DNA of 5,607 bases from Eubacterium sp. GTDB taxonomy: Bacteria > Bacillota > Clostridia > Lachnospirales > Lachnospiraceae. This document shows positions 1 through 5,388 of this stretch, one piece after another. Location: contig DNFT01000068.1 in NCBI GenBank assembly GCA_003486385.1, positions 1 through 5,607 on the forward strand. The letters are read 5' to 3'. The notes below the pieces were generated by a model, which saw only the letters and a program-made list of their open reading frames with translations, was not told the DNA's origin and made no database searches. Position numbers and translations under genes: made by a program. Position 1 is the stretch's first letter, and every line of letters begins with the position of its first letter.

Positions 1-54
1 ACAGGGACCAGACCCCGTGTCCCAAGGGCTGGGACACCGGGGTCTGGTCCCTGT
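1..54. repeat. REP/MITE-like palindrome, possibly cut by the window edge
   Basis: Bases 1-24 and 30-54 are inverted complements except for one extra base in the right arm (an additional C near 37-38), with a 5-base loop AGGGC at 25-29. The arms contain the core GGGACCAGACCCC. The right arm is followed by CCC, so a symmetric element would extend a few bases left of the window. I recall similar GC-rich GGGACC/GGTCTGGTCCC palindromes as dispersed repeats in Clostridia and other bacteria, sometimes linked to REP-associated Y1 transposases; that link is inference. No T-run follows on the plus strand, and the minus-strand flank lies outside the window, so a terminator role cannot be judged. Confidence 0.75.
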
Positions 55-111
55 CCCGGCTACAGCTTCATCAAACAGGCGAAGAAACATCTCCTCATCC
101 ACATCACTCAT
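1..111 (-). other. possible gene fragment running into the palindrome, unrecognised
   Basis: On the minus strand this frame is open from the ATG at 111-109 to the window edge; it begins MSDVDEEMFLRLFDEAVAG and then reads through the palindrome as Thr/Gly/Pro/Arg-rich sequence. The same frame has no stop all the way back to the transporter stop codon at 241-243, about 80 codons, so older coding sequence could extend further upstream. The acidic, amphipathic stretch before the palindrome looks protein-like, but I recognise no family. The ATG has only a weak AAGAGA directly before it, which is too close for a good ribosome binding site. It may be a decayed gene end interrupted by the repeat, or simply a chance open frame. 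Confidence 0.2.
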
Positions 112-190
112 TTCTCTTATATTTTTATATATGATTTTTTGGATTATGTCTATGCGTTGCTCCGTGACATGACAAAAACGCCATGTAAGA

Positions 191-235
191 TGCAAGAACA
201 CCCCATTACTGACATTAAAGTCTGTAACAGGGTGT
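191..235 (-). terminator. terminator-like hairpin after the MFS gene
   Basis: Arms 220-235 and 198-213 form a 16-bp stem with one A-A mismatch and two G-T wobbles, around a 6-base loop (214-219). It starts 5 bases after the transporter stop codon. On the minus strand the stem ends in GGGGTGT followed by TCTTGC, a poor U-tract. I read it as a weak intrinsic terminator or a 3'-end stabilising hairpin closing the repressor-protease-transporter operon. The plus-strand side has no T-run. Confidence 0.55.
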
Positions 236-240
236 GTAAA

Positions 241-1410
241 TTATTCCGTCTTTGCTTTGTTTTCGGCAATATATGACAGCTCAAGAAATGCTGTATTAAA
301 CACCGCAAAAATAAGAAGATATATCGGCATTATCCATATTCCGATGCCCTGCTGCAGCTTTCCGAACAGCATCGGCATGAAGGTGCTCCCGACATAAGCC
401 GAAGCCATCTGAAGCCCTATAACCGCGGCACTGTATTTTCTGCCGAAGTTGTTCGGAGCCATGTGCTGTATGGCAGGGTATATCGGTCCCATTCCGGTGC
501 CGATTATGACAAAGCCGACCGCCGCCGCAATATATCCGTCTACCGGCAGGAACACAAGAATAATTCCAACAAGCTCGACTGCCGCTCCGATACGGATGAG
601 AAGCTTGTCACCGAGCTTATTCGAGACAAAGCCCGCAAGCAGCCTGCCAAACATGAGCCCACCAAATATAAGTGAGCCGAACGCTGCGATGAGCCCGTCG
701 GTCATGCCCGATTTTGTCCCCGCAAAATAGCTCGATGTCCACAGAAAGCAGGTTGCCTCGCCGGAACAGTACGCAAAGAACGCTATGAGCGTCAGAACAA
801 CTCCCGGAACCTTCAGGCTCTCTGCGATACCCGCGCTGTGTTCTTCCTTCTCATCTTCCTGCACCTCATTCTTTTTCCAGAGCGGAAGTGAAATTATGCA
901 GACAAGCAGTATTGCAATCTGGAGGTACGCCGTCCAGCGATACCCCTCGTTCCAGCGTGCACTTTTAAGTGCCGCAGCCATGATGTTCGGGCTTATGACC
1001 GCTCCCACGCCGTAAAAGCAGTGCAGGAAATTCATAACCGAGCCCGAGTAATTATTCGCCACATAGTGGTTAATTGCCGAATCTATCGCACCCGCTCCGA
1101 GCCCGTATGGTATGGCAAAAATAAAGAGCATCCAATATTTTGATGATATTGAAAATCCGCACAATCCGAAAATCGTGAGCAAAATCGAGCATATTACAAT
1201 CCACTTTGTATGTATTCTGCTTATAAGCTTCGGGCTCATTAGTGCTGATATAATTGTCATAAATGATATTGTCATAGAGACATATCCCGCATACGATGAC
1301 GGCACACCAAAGTACACCTGCATGGTCGGCCAGCCCGAGCCAAGCAGCGAATCCGGAAGACCAAGACTTATAAAAATAAGATATATAACCGCTATCAGTA
1401 ATGAGCCCAT
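241..1410 (-). CDS. MFS transporter, fucose permease-like (FHS-type)
   Basis: The 389-residue protein is almost entirely hydrophobic and fits 12 membrane helices, roughly 4-20, 40-60, 70-88, 92-114, 125-145, 158-177, 198-218, 236-262, 271-290, 292-312, 325-350 and 357-378. A charged cytoplasmic linker at about 178-196 (rich in E and K) separates the two six-helix halves, as in the major facilitator superfamily. The segment GLGAGAIDSAINHYV (103-117) followed by MNFLHCFYGVGAVISP (126-141) resembles the fucose:H+ symporter-like branch seen in Firmicutes. Substrate and direction cannot be read from sequence. The start is supported by GGAG at 1419-1422, 8 bases before the ATG. It lies 23 bp after the M56 gene stop with no promoter or terminator between, so it is almost certainly the third gene of that operon and controlled by the repressor. 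Family call is firm; subfamily is moderate. Confidence 0.88.
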   Translation of the reverse strand: MGSLLIAVIYLIFISLGLPDSLLGSGWPTMQVYFGVPSSYAGYVSMTISFMTIISALMSPKLISRIHTKWIVICSILLTIFGLCGFSISSKYWMLFIFAIPYGLGAGAIDSAINHYVANNYSGSVMNFLHCFYGVGAVISPNIMAAALKSARWNEGYRWTAYLQIAILLVCIISLPLWKKNEVQEDEKEEHSAGIAESLKVPGVVLTLIAFFAYCSGEATCFLWTSSYFAGTKSGMTDGLIAAFGSLIFGGLMFGRLLAGFVSNKLGDKLLIRIGAAVELVGIILVFLPVDGYIAAAVGFVIIGTGMGPIYPAIQHMAPNNFGRKYSAAVIGLQMASAYVGSTFMPMLFGKLQQGIGIWIMPIYLLIFAVFNTAFLELSYIAENKAKTE

Positions 1411-1433
1411 CTTTTTTACTCCATATAATTAAT

Positions 1434-2765
1434 CTATTTATAACCTACAATGACCGCATAATCCGGTGAAAAATAATCATTGCTGTCACTGCTTAAGCCG
1501 CTCGCCTTCAGGGCCTGCTCAAACGTGATATCCTTGGTATTGCTTAACACAAGATATGACACCATTTTTGCCGCGCTGTTCGGCTTTCCCGTAATTTCCA
1601 GTCTGTATCTGTATGTATAATCACCCACAGACCACATGCCGTTATTCAGCGCACTGTATTCCGTGTAGATTATATATTCTCCGTTCTCTCTTTTCTGTTC
1701 AAGCTCCTCGCTCGGCGTTACCTCATATACCGCAGCCACCGAATAATCACCCTCATTTGCAGATGTTTTCGGACTTGTAAGAAAGCACACCGCTGCTTCG
1801 ACTATTACAATTATCGCCGCGATGCTCACCCAAAAGCCCGGCTTTTTATAGTTTAAGACGGATTTCACTCTCGTCTTAACACCGACCTCACCGAAGGTAA
1901 GCGGACATGCTGCCGGCATTTTCCTGTTCACACTGCAAAAAAGCAATGTCTGTGAATAATCCGCTCTCTGCTTCGCAGTATAATCCTTCACAACCTTCTC
2001 ATCGCACGCGAGTTCAATATCCTTGCAGAACACCTCATATCCGAGCCATATAACAGGATTGAACCAATGAACCGCAAGAAGCAGGAAACCAAGCGGCTTT
2101 ACGATATAATCCTTCCTCTTAATATGTGCCTCCTCATGAGCAATCACATTCTCCATATCGCCCTCACTCATGTTAAAAGGCAGATATATCCTCGGCTTAA
2201 TGATTCCGAAAACAAAAGGTGAAGCAACATTCTCACTCTGAAATATATTGTCTCTGAGAAGCACCGCCGTTGCAGTCCTATTCTTTATCCGAATATATCC
2301 GACCGCGGTATAGACAAACAGTACCGCAATTCCGGCAAGCCATACGACAGAAAAAATCCCGTTCGCAAGAAACTTTATTACATCGTCAGCGCCAATATAT
2401 TTTTCATTGCTTATAGCCTCATAACCCGAATTATTGTTATCAAAATCAAGTTCAGAATCAATAAAAACATTATTAACACCGTTGTCAATGCCTGAATTTC
2501 CATCATCGGAAATATCTCCTGCATTTGAGATAATTCCCGCGTCCAAAGCATCACCAACCTGCAGCGTACCTGCAAAGCTTGGAATTAAACCGACTGCACT
2601 TTCCACTGTAACCGGGCATACAAGGCGGAATGCGGCTATACTCCAAAGGAGCACTGTAATCCACTTCGGTGCCTTTTTTAACGGAAGCCTTAAAAGCAGT
2701 ACCGCCAGCACAATAACTCCTGCTGATACACTCATACCGACAACATTTAAGAAAAGTTCACTCAT
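1434..2765 (-). CDS. BlaR1/MecR1-like M56 membrane metallopeptidase without a penicillin-binding domain
   Basis: At 443 residues this is a peptidase M56 family sensor-protease. Membrane helices are visible near 5-26, 35-50, 136-157, 222-240 and 309-329. The cytoplasmic zinc site is intact: HEEAH at 210-214 (two His ligands and catalytic Glu) and ELACDE at 251-256 supplying the likely third ligand. In the known systems such a protein, on sensing a signal outside the cell, triggers proteolytic removal of its partner BlaI/MecI repressor. True BlaR1 is about 580-600 residues with a C-terminal beta-lactam-acylated domain; here only about 113 residues follow the last helix, with no SxxK-plus-SxN pattern I can find, so the signal is probably different. 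The loop at about 66-125 is unusually Asp/Asn/Gly-rich. The ATG overlaps the repressor stop as ATGA, with AGGAGG (2773-2778) 7 bases upstream, indicating translational coupling. Confidence 0.88.
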   Translation of the reverse strand: MSELFLNVVGMSVSAGVIVLAVLLLRLPLKKAPKWITVLLWSIAAFRLVCPVTVESAVGLIPSFAGTLQVGDALDAGIISNAGDISDDGNSGIDNGVNNVFIDSELDFDNNNSGYEAISNEKYIGADDVIKFLANGIFSVVWLAGIAVLFVYTAVGYIRIKNRTATAVLLRDNIFQSENVASPFVFGIIKPRIYLPFNMSEGDMENVIAHEEAHIKRKDYIVKPLGFLLLAVHWFNPVIWLGYEVFCKDIELACDEKVVKDYTAKQRADYSQTLLFCSVNRKMPAACPLTFGEVGVKTRVKSVLNYKKPGFWVSIAAIIVIVEAAVCFLTSPKTSANEGDYSVAAVYEVTPSEELEQKRENGEYIIYTEYSALNNGMWSVGDYTYRYRLEITGKPNSAAKMVSYLVLSNTKDITFEQALKASGLSSDSNDYFSPDYAVIVGYK

Positions 2766-3133
2766 TTCGCGCCCTCCTCTCTGAATCTGTCAATCATGCC
2801 CTGAACCTCATCAATCTCCTTCTCCGACAGCTTATGATGCTTCGTAAATGCTGCAATGAACGCCGGAAGCGAGCCCTCAAAGGTCTTCTCAACCATCTCG
2901 TCAATCTCCGCCGCCTGCACCTCATCCTTGGTCACAAGTGAAGTGACAACCGTGTTCTCGTTCTTCAATATGCCCCTCTCGGACAGACGCTTGATGACAG
3001 TGTAGGTGGTGGTCGGCTTCCAGCCAAGCTGTTCCTTGCACAGCTTCACCAGCTCACTGCTCTTAACCGGCTCGTTCTCCCACAGAATCAGGCAGAAACG
3101 ATACTCGCTTTCAAATACCTTGGGTGTACTCAT
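2762..3133 (-). CDS. BlaI/MecI/CopY-family transcriptional repressor
   Basis: The 123-residue protein has the usual family length and layout: an N-terminal winged helix domain (about 1-70) with recognition helix TTTYTVIKRLSERGIL (41-56) and a wing rich in Val/Thr (57-68), then a helical dimerisation region (about 72-120). Family members bind palindromic operators as dimers and are inactivated by cleavage dependent on the paired M56 protein, encoded immediately downstream with a 4-base overlap. By alignment from memory with staphylococcal BlaI, the scissile Asn-Phe pair corresponds to A95-F96 here, so the cleavage residue appears altered. The start is supported by GAGGAG (3142-3147) 8 bases before the ATG. 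Two matching palindromes in the promoter upstream imply autoregulation. It is probably not a beta-lactamase regulator: no beta-lactamase gene is in view. Confidence 0.92.
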   Translation of the reverse strand: MSTPKVFESEYRFCLILWENEPVKSSELVKLCKEQLGWKPTTTYTVIKRLSERGILKNENTVVTSLVTKDEVQAAEIDEMVEKTFEGSLPAFIAAFTKHHKLSEKEIDEVQGMIDRFREEGAK

Positions 3134-3176
3134 AACATGCTCTCCTCTCTGATGTTATATTTAACTACGGTAAATT

Positions 3177-3194
3177 ACTCTAATGTGTTAGAGT
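3177..3194. promoter_or_regulatory. operator 2 for the BlaI-family repressor
   Basis: ACTCTAATGTGTTAGAGT has the same 7-base arms (ACTCTAA/TTAGAGT) as operator 1 and differs only in its centre. It lies just downstream of the predicted transcription start. The two palindromes are separated by 10 bases, with centres 28 bp apart, a paired-operator arrangement typical of BlaI/MecI-controlled promoters. Confidence 0.8.
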
Positions 3195-3204
3195 TCTTAC
3201 CTAT

Positions 3205-3222
3205 ACTCTAATACATTAGAGT
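3205..3222. promoter_or_regulatory. operator 1 for the BlaI-family repressor
   Basis: ACTCTAATACATTAGAGT is a perfect inverted repeat (8-base arms, 2-base centre). It covers the spacer and the -10 box, so a bound repressor dimer would exclude RNA polymerase. It contains TACA/TGTA, the core reported for BlaI/MecI/CopY operators, but the outer half-site ACTCTAA is its own variant. Confidence 0.82.
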
Positions 3223-3233
3223 TGAGATGTCAA
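3205..3233 (-). promoter_or_regulatory. sigma-A-type promoter of the repressor operon
   Basis: Minus-strand TTGACA (3228-3233) is a perfect -35 box, followed by a 17-base spacer and TAGAGT (3205-3210), a 4/6 match to the -10 consensus. The predicted transcription start is near 3198, giving a leader of about 65 bases before the repressor ATG. The -10 box and most of the spacer lie inside a perfect palindrome, as expected for a repressed promoter. Confidence 0.8.
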
Positions 3234-3261
3234 GCAGATATTACGGCAGCAATCCAATTTT

Positions 3262-4518
3262 TTATATTTTTTCACATTCACTGAATGCAGGACGCATTCT
3301 TTCAATCTCACCACGACTGATTTCATATTTCTTTGCAAGTAACTGCCAATTCTCTTTGACTGTATTTGCTATGTTCTTTACCACCTCAAAAGCCTTTTTT
3401 TCATTCAATCCATAAAATGGTGCCGCGGCTACTGCCAGCCTGAAATTTATACTTGAATTATCGTTGTCTACATTCAAAGACAAATATTCACCATATATAT
3501 CAGGGTTCACATCATAAAGCGGAGACAGCTCCCATCCTGTATCAGACAGTATAAAACCATGATTTCTAAAATGGTCATCTGTGTTAGACACTGCCATGCT
3601 GAACACAATCCGCTTCCATAGCTCCTGTAAATCACGCTGTGGCTTTGCACCATTTGCTTTCAGGAAAGATACTATCTCAAGATAACTGCTTCCATCTGAG
3701 GCATTTGCTCCGTCCATTTTCCCCAACATTGTCATTGCAGACGAGAAGTGAATCCGCTTCTCTCCATCCCGGTCAAATCGTTTTACCAAAAATGTGGTTC
3801 CCAGTTTAGAAAATTTCACAGCTTCCGCTTTCGGGACATTCAATCCACACATAGCTGCCAAGTCATGAACAACCATCTCCCATGCCCCTGAGTTAAAATC
3901 ATCGTGTCTAGACGGAAACTTAGCTATCCACAGCGAACCATCAGGTGCCATAACTGATGCTTTTGGTCTTGCCCCACCGAGCGATGAACCGGGTGTCAAT
4001 AGCAGTCTTAACCACTTTTCATTTGAACCCGTATCATCACCTTCAAATGCAATCGAAGCCTGTTCAAGTTCTCTAAGCGATGTCCACGGCGGTGTCGCAT
4101 ATTCTTTGTCAAAGGAAAGAAAATCTCCGTCCAAATCAGTTTTAAAACGCAAGCCGCCCATTCTCGCTTCATCATATACCCCCAGCAGATAATCGCTCTC
4201 TGACAGCTTTCGTGGCTTTTCTCCAGCCGCCTTTGCCCGAAGCTCCTCTCTTCTATTCATCAATCTTCTGCCCCATCTGTCCGGACATGAATCAGCAAAT
4301 ACACCGAAAATGTTCTTATCGTCATTTATATATTGTCTGCCCTTATACAAATGCAAATCAGGATCTAACATCATATATCCGTTTTCAAGCCAGCTCTGAT
4401 GATATTCAAATGAATAAAACTCCTTTCCCCGCATCTGAGAAACATAAATCGTGCCGATTAATTCATTATGAAAAGGCGGAAAATCGGCAAATACATATAT
4501 AACTTTTTCTTTCTCCAT
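3262..4518 (-). CDS. hipA: HipA-family Ser/Thr kinase toxin of a type II toxin-antitoxin pair
   Basis: The 418-residue protein is full length for HipA. It has an N-terminal HipA_N1-type region (about 5-125) and a kinase-fold C-terminal part. Visible motifs in order: the flexible loop GSSLGGARPK (177-186), whose Ser is autophosphorylated in E. coli HipA; ATP-binding Lys in IAKFPS (198-203, K200); hinge FLVKRFDR (243-250); catalytic loop SNTDDHFRNHGFI (311-323), with D314 and N319 matching E. coli D309 and N314; and metal-binding D336 in LSPLYDVNP, matching D332. E. coli HipA phosphorylates glutamyl-tRNA synthetase, halting translation and giving persistence; the target here is unknown. All key residues are present, so the kinase should be active. 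It starts 4 bases after the hipB stop, with AGAGGGAG (4526-4533) 7 bases before its ATG. No convincing terminator follows before the next operon. Confidence 0.93.
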   Translation of the reverse strand: MEKEKVIYVFADFPPFHNELIGTIYVSQMRGKEFYSFEYHQSWLENGYMMLDPDLHLYKGRQYINDDKNIFGVFADSCPDRWGRRLMNRREELRAKAAGEKPRKLSESDYLLGVYDEARMGGLRFKTDLDGDFLSFDKEYATPPWTSLRELEQASIAFEGDDTGSNEKWLRLLLTPGSSLGGARPKASVMAPDGSLWIAKFPSRHDDFNSGAWEMVVHDLAAMCGLNVPKAEAVKFSKLGTTFLVKRFDRDGEKRIHFSSAMTMLGKMDGANASDGSSYLEIVSFLKANGAKPQRDLQELWKRIVFSMAVSNTDDHFRNHGFILSDTGWELSPLYDVNPDIYGEYLSLNVDNDNSSINFRLAVAAAPFYGLNEKKAFEVVKNIANTVKENWQLLAKKYEISRGEIERMRPAFSECEKI

Positions 4519-4522
4519 AAAT

Positions 4523-4840
4523 CTACTCCCTCTTAGATATACGTTTTCTCACAGGCAGCTCCAAATCCTGTAACTTTCTTCCAAGCTCATCATCCTTTGC
4601 AACCAGCAGCAAATCCTTGTCCATATAATTGAGTGCATGAAGCACAGCCGCATAACACCCGATAGCCACCGATGGTGCTCCCTTCTCAATCGAAACCAAG
4701 GTTGCTCTGCTTATTCCAGCTCTTTCGGCAACCAGTTCCGCTGTCAGCTTTCTCCTCAATCTTGCATATTTTATTTGTAATCCCATCTGTTCAAGTATTT
4801 CTTCTGTTTCAGGTAATAATATAATTGATTTCTTAGACAT
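4523..4840 (-). CDS. hipB: HipB-like XRE-family antitoxin
   Basis: This 105-residue protein has a Cro/C1-type helix-turn-helix at about 21-72: LQIKYARLRRKLTAE, then AERAGISRATLVSIEKG (38-54), then helices ending in CYAAVLHALN (62-71). A charged tail of about 34 residues (72-105) ends in a basic VRKRISKRE, longer than a minimal XRE domain. HipB proteins bind and inhibit the HipA kinase and repress their own operon. The hipA gene begins 4 bases downstream, the usual antitoxin-first order. The start is supported by AAGGAG (4849-4854) 8 bases upstream; an ATG inside that spacer leads only to a 4-codon frame. It has its own promoter with repeats that are candidate HipB sites. XRE family and pairing are clear; the DNA target is inferred. 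Confidence 0.92.
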   Translation of the reverse strand: MSKKSIILLPETEEILEQMGLQIKYARLRRKLTAELVAERAGISRATLVSIEKGAPSVAIGCYAAVLHALNYMDKDLLLVAKDDELGRKLQDLELPVRKRISKRE

Positions 4841-4856
4841 AGTGCATTCTCCTTAC

Positions 4857-4908
4857 GTCAATAATATTATACATTATTCTAGTTTTTGTCAATTTTATTA
4901 ACATTATT
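4857..4908. repeat. pair of imperfect direct repeats over the hipBA promoter, candidate HipB operators
   Basis: Read on the minus strand, 4908-4888 (21 bases) and 4878-4857 (22 bases) both begin AATAATGT and end ATTGAC. They differ by one inserted base and two substitutions. The first copy carries most of the -35 box, the second carries the -10 box. They are offset by 30-31 bp, close to three helical turns. Within the second copy AATAAT and ATTATT form an inverted repeat with a 7-base centre. Autorepression by HipB through these repeats is inference. Confidence 0.55.
4864..4892 (-). promoter_or_regulatory. hipBA promoter
   Basis: Minus-strand TTGACA at 4887-4892 is a perfect -35 box. Two overlapping -10 candidates exist: TATAAT (4866-4871) with a short 15-base spacer, or TAATAT (4864-4869) with the standard 17-base spacer. 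Upstream sequence to about 4920 is nearly pure A/T and could act as an UP element. The leader to the hipB ATG is short, about 17-20 bases. Confidence 0.75.
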
Positions 4909-4910
4909 TA

Positions 4911-5089
4911 TTATTTTACACAAAAACCCCCGCAGACCGTATTCCAGCCCGCGGGGGGTCCATATTCAAAGACATCATCCGCAATACTTGTCACACTGCT
5001 CGAAATCGTGATGGAAGTCAGATTGTCACATTCTCAAGGCTCTTGCAGCCCGTGAACGCACGCAATTTTATCTTTGTCACGCTGTCTGG
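4911..5089 (-). pseudogene. BspA-like leucine-rich repeat (LRR_5) protein remnant, frameshifted
   Basis: From 5089 the frame reads PDSVTKIKLRAFTGCKSLEN and then V-T-I before TGA at 5020-5018. This matches the LRR_5/BspA repeat pattern of surface proteins (PSSVTSIGxxAFxGCxSLxxVTI). A second frame, 5033-4911, continues with ECDNLTSITISSSVTSIADD and ends at TAA 4913-4911, inside the region past the terminator stem. The frames overlap at about 5020-5033, where both repeats share similar bases, so a deletion between neighbouring repeats probably broke the gene. Only about two repeats remain, with no signal peptide. A working protein is unlikely; this is the 3' end of a once larger gene. Confidence 0.72.
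4922..4958 (-). terminator. intrinsic terminator upstream of hipBA
   Basis: On the minus strand CCCCCGC (4957-4951) pairs with GCGGGGG (4933-4927), extended inward by weaker and wobble pairs, and is followed at once by TTTTT (4926-4922). This is a textbook Rho-independent terminator. It ends the GNAT/LRR remnant locus and insulates the hipBA promoter, which begins about 30 bases further on. Confidence 0.85.
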
Positions 5090-5350
5090 AAACATATTAT
5101 GAGAAACCTTGACAAAATTGACAACCTTCCCACCATCAAACGCCCCAAACGCGGTCTGGTCTTTTCCCATGTGTAATGCCACATCTGCTGCAATTTCACG
5201 GCACTCATTTAGCGACCAATTCTCCTCAAACTCCATCGGCAGCAATATTCACCGACCGTCAACATTTCTCGAGCATTCCCTCACCTGTTGATGTCTCATA
5301 AAATTATCCAGCGAGTATTTGTCAAAATTTTTACTGTCCAAGGTTTTCAT
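5090..5350 (-). pseudogene. GNAT-family N-acetyltransferase, truncated 5' part with an in-frame stop
   Basis: An ORF starts with ATG at 5350-5348, preceded by GAGAGG (5359-5364) at 8 bases, and reads MKTLDSKNFDKYSLDNFMRH, then onward to VDGR. The next codon is TGA (5251-5249), after which the same frame continues ILLPMEFEENWSL, then KDQTAFGAFDGG and VSHNMF. From memory, intact GNAT relatives have VDGRW(V/I)L at this point, so TGA has replaced a Trp TGG codon. After VSHNMF (5090) the acetyl-CoA-binding half is absent and LRR sequence follows in the same frame. Only about 87 codons of a roughly 170-200 residue enzyme remain. TTG at 5245-5243 gives a shorter open frame but lacks a ribosome binding site. 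The family call rests on remembered sequence, not a search. Confidence 0.68.
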
Positions 5351-5388
5351 GAATCTTACCTCTCTATCTATAAACCTGCTTGTAACGC

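Noticed and set aside
449..1432. Several plus-strand open frames opposite the MFS gene
   Set aside because: They lie antisense to a convincing 12-helix transporter, lack ribosome binding sites and have Ser/Thr/Pro-rich, family-less translations.
1434..1775. Penicillin-binding sensor domain in the M56 protein
   Set aside because: About 113 residues is far too short, and I see no SxxK and SxN pair in that segment.
2434..2784. 116-codon plus-strand open frame opposite the M56 and repressor genes
   Set aside because: It is a shadow of the M56 N-terminal coding sequence, with no domain and no supporting start signal.
3227..3415. Short plus-strand open frame near the hipA 3' end
   Set aside because: It overlaps the hipA coding end and the repressor promoter on the opposite strand; no recognisable protein.
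4212..4502. 96-codon plus-strand open frame inside hipA
   Set aside because: It is antisense to the HipA N-terminal domain, which is a clear protein match; no independent evidence.
4834..4848. Mini-ORF (ATG CAC TAT GTC TAA) overlapping the hipB start, and a similar ATG TTA TGA before the repressor start
   Set aside because: Each ATG is only 1-3 bases from its ribosome binding site, and such short frames arise easily by chance; the longer frames have proper spacing.
5249..5251. TGA read as Trp or selenocysteine in the GNAT frame
   Set aside because: The repressor gene uses TGA as its true stop and other genes use TGG for Trp; the frame is also truncated and fused to LRR sequence, so a nonsense mutation is simpler.
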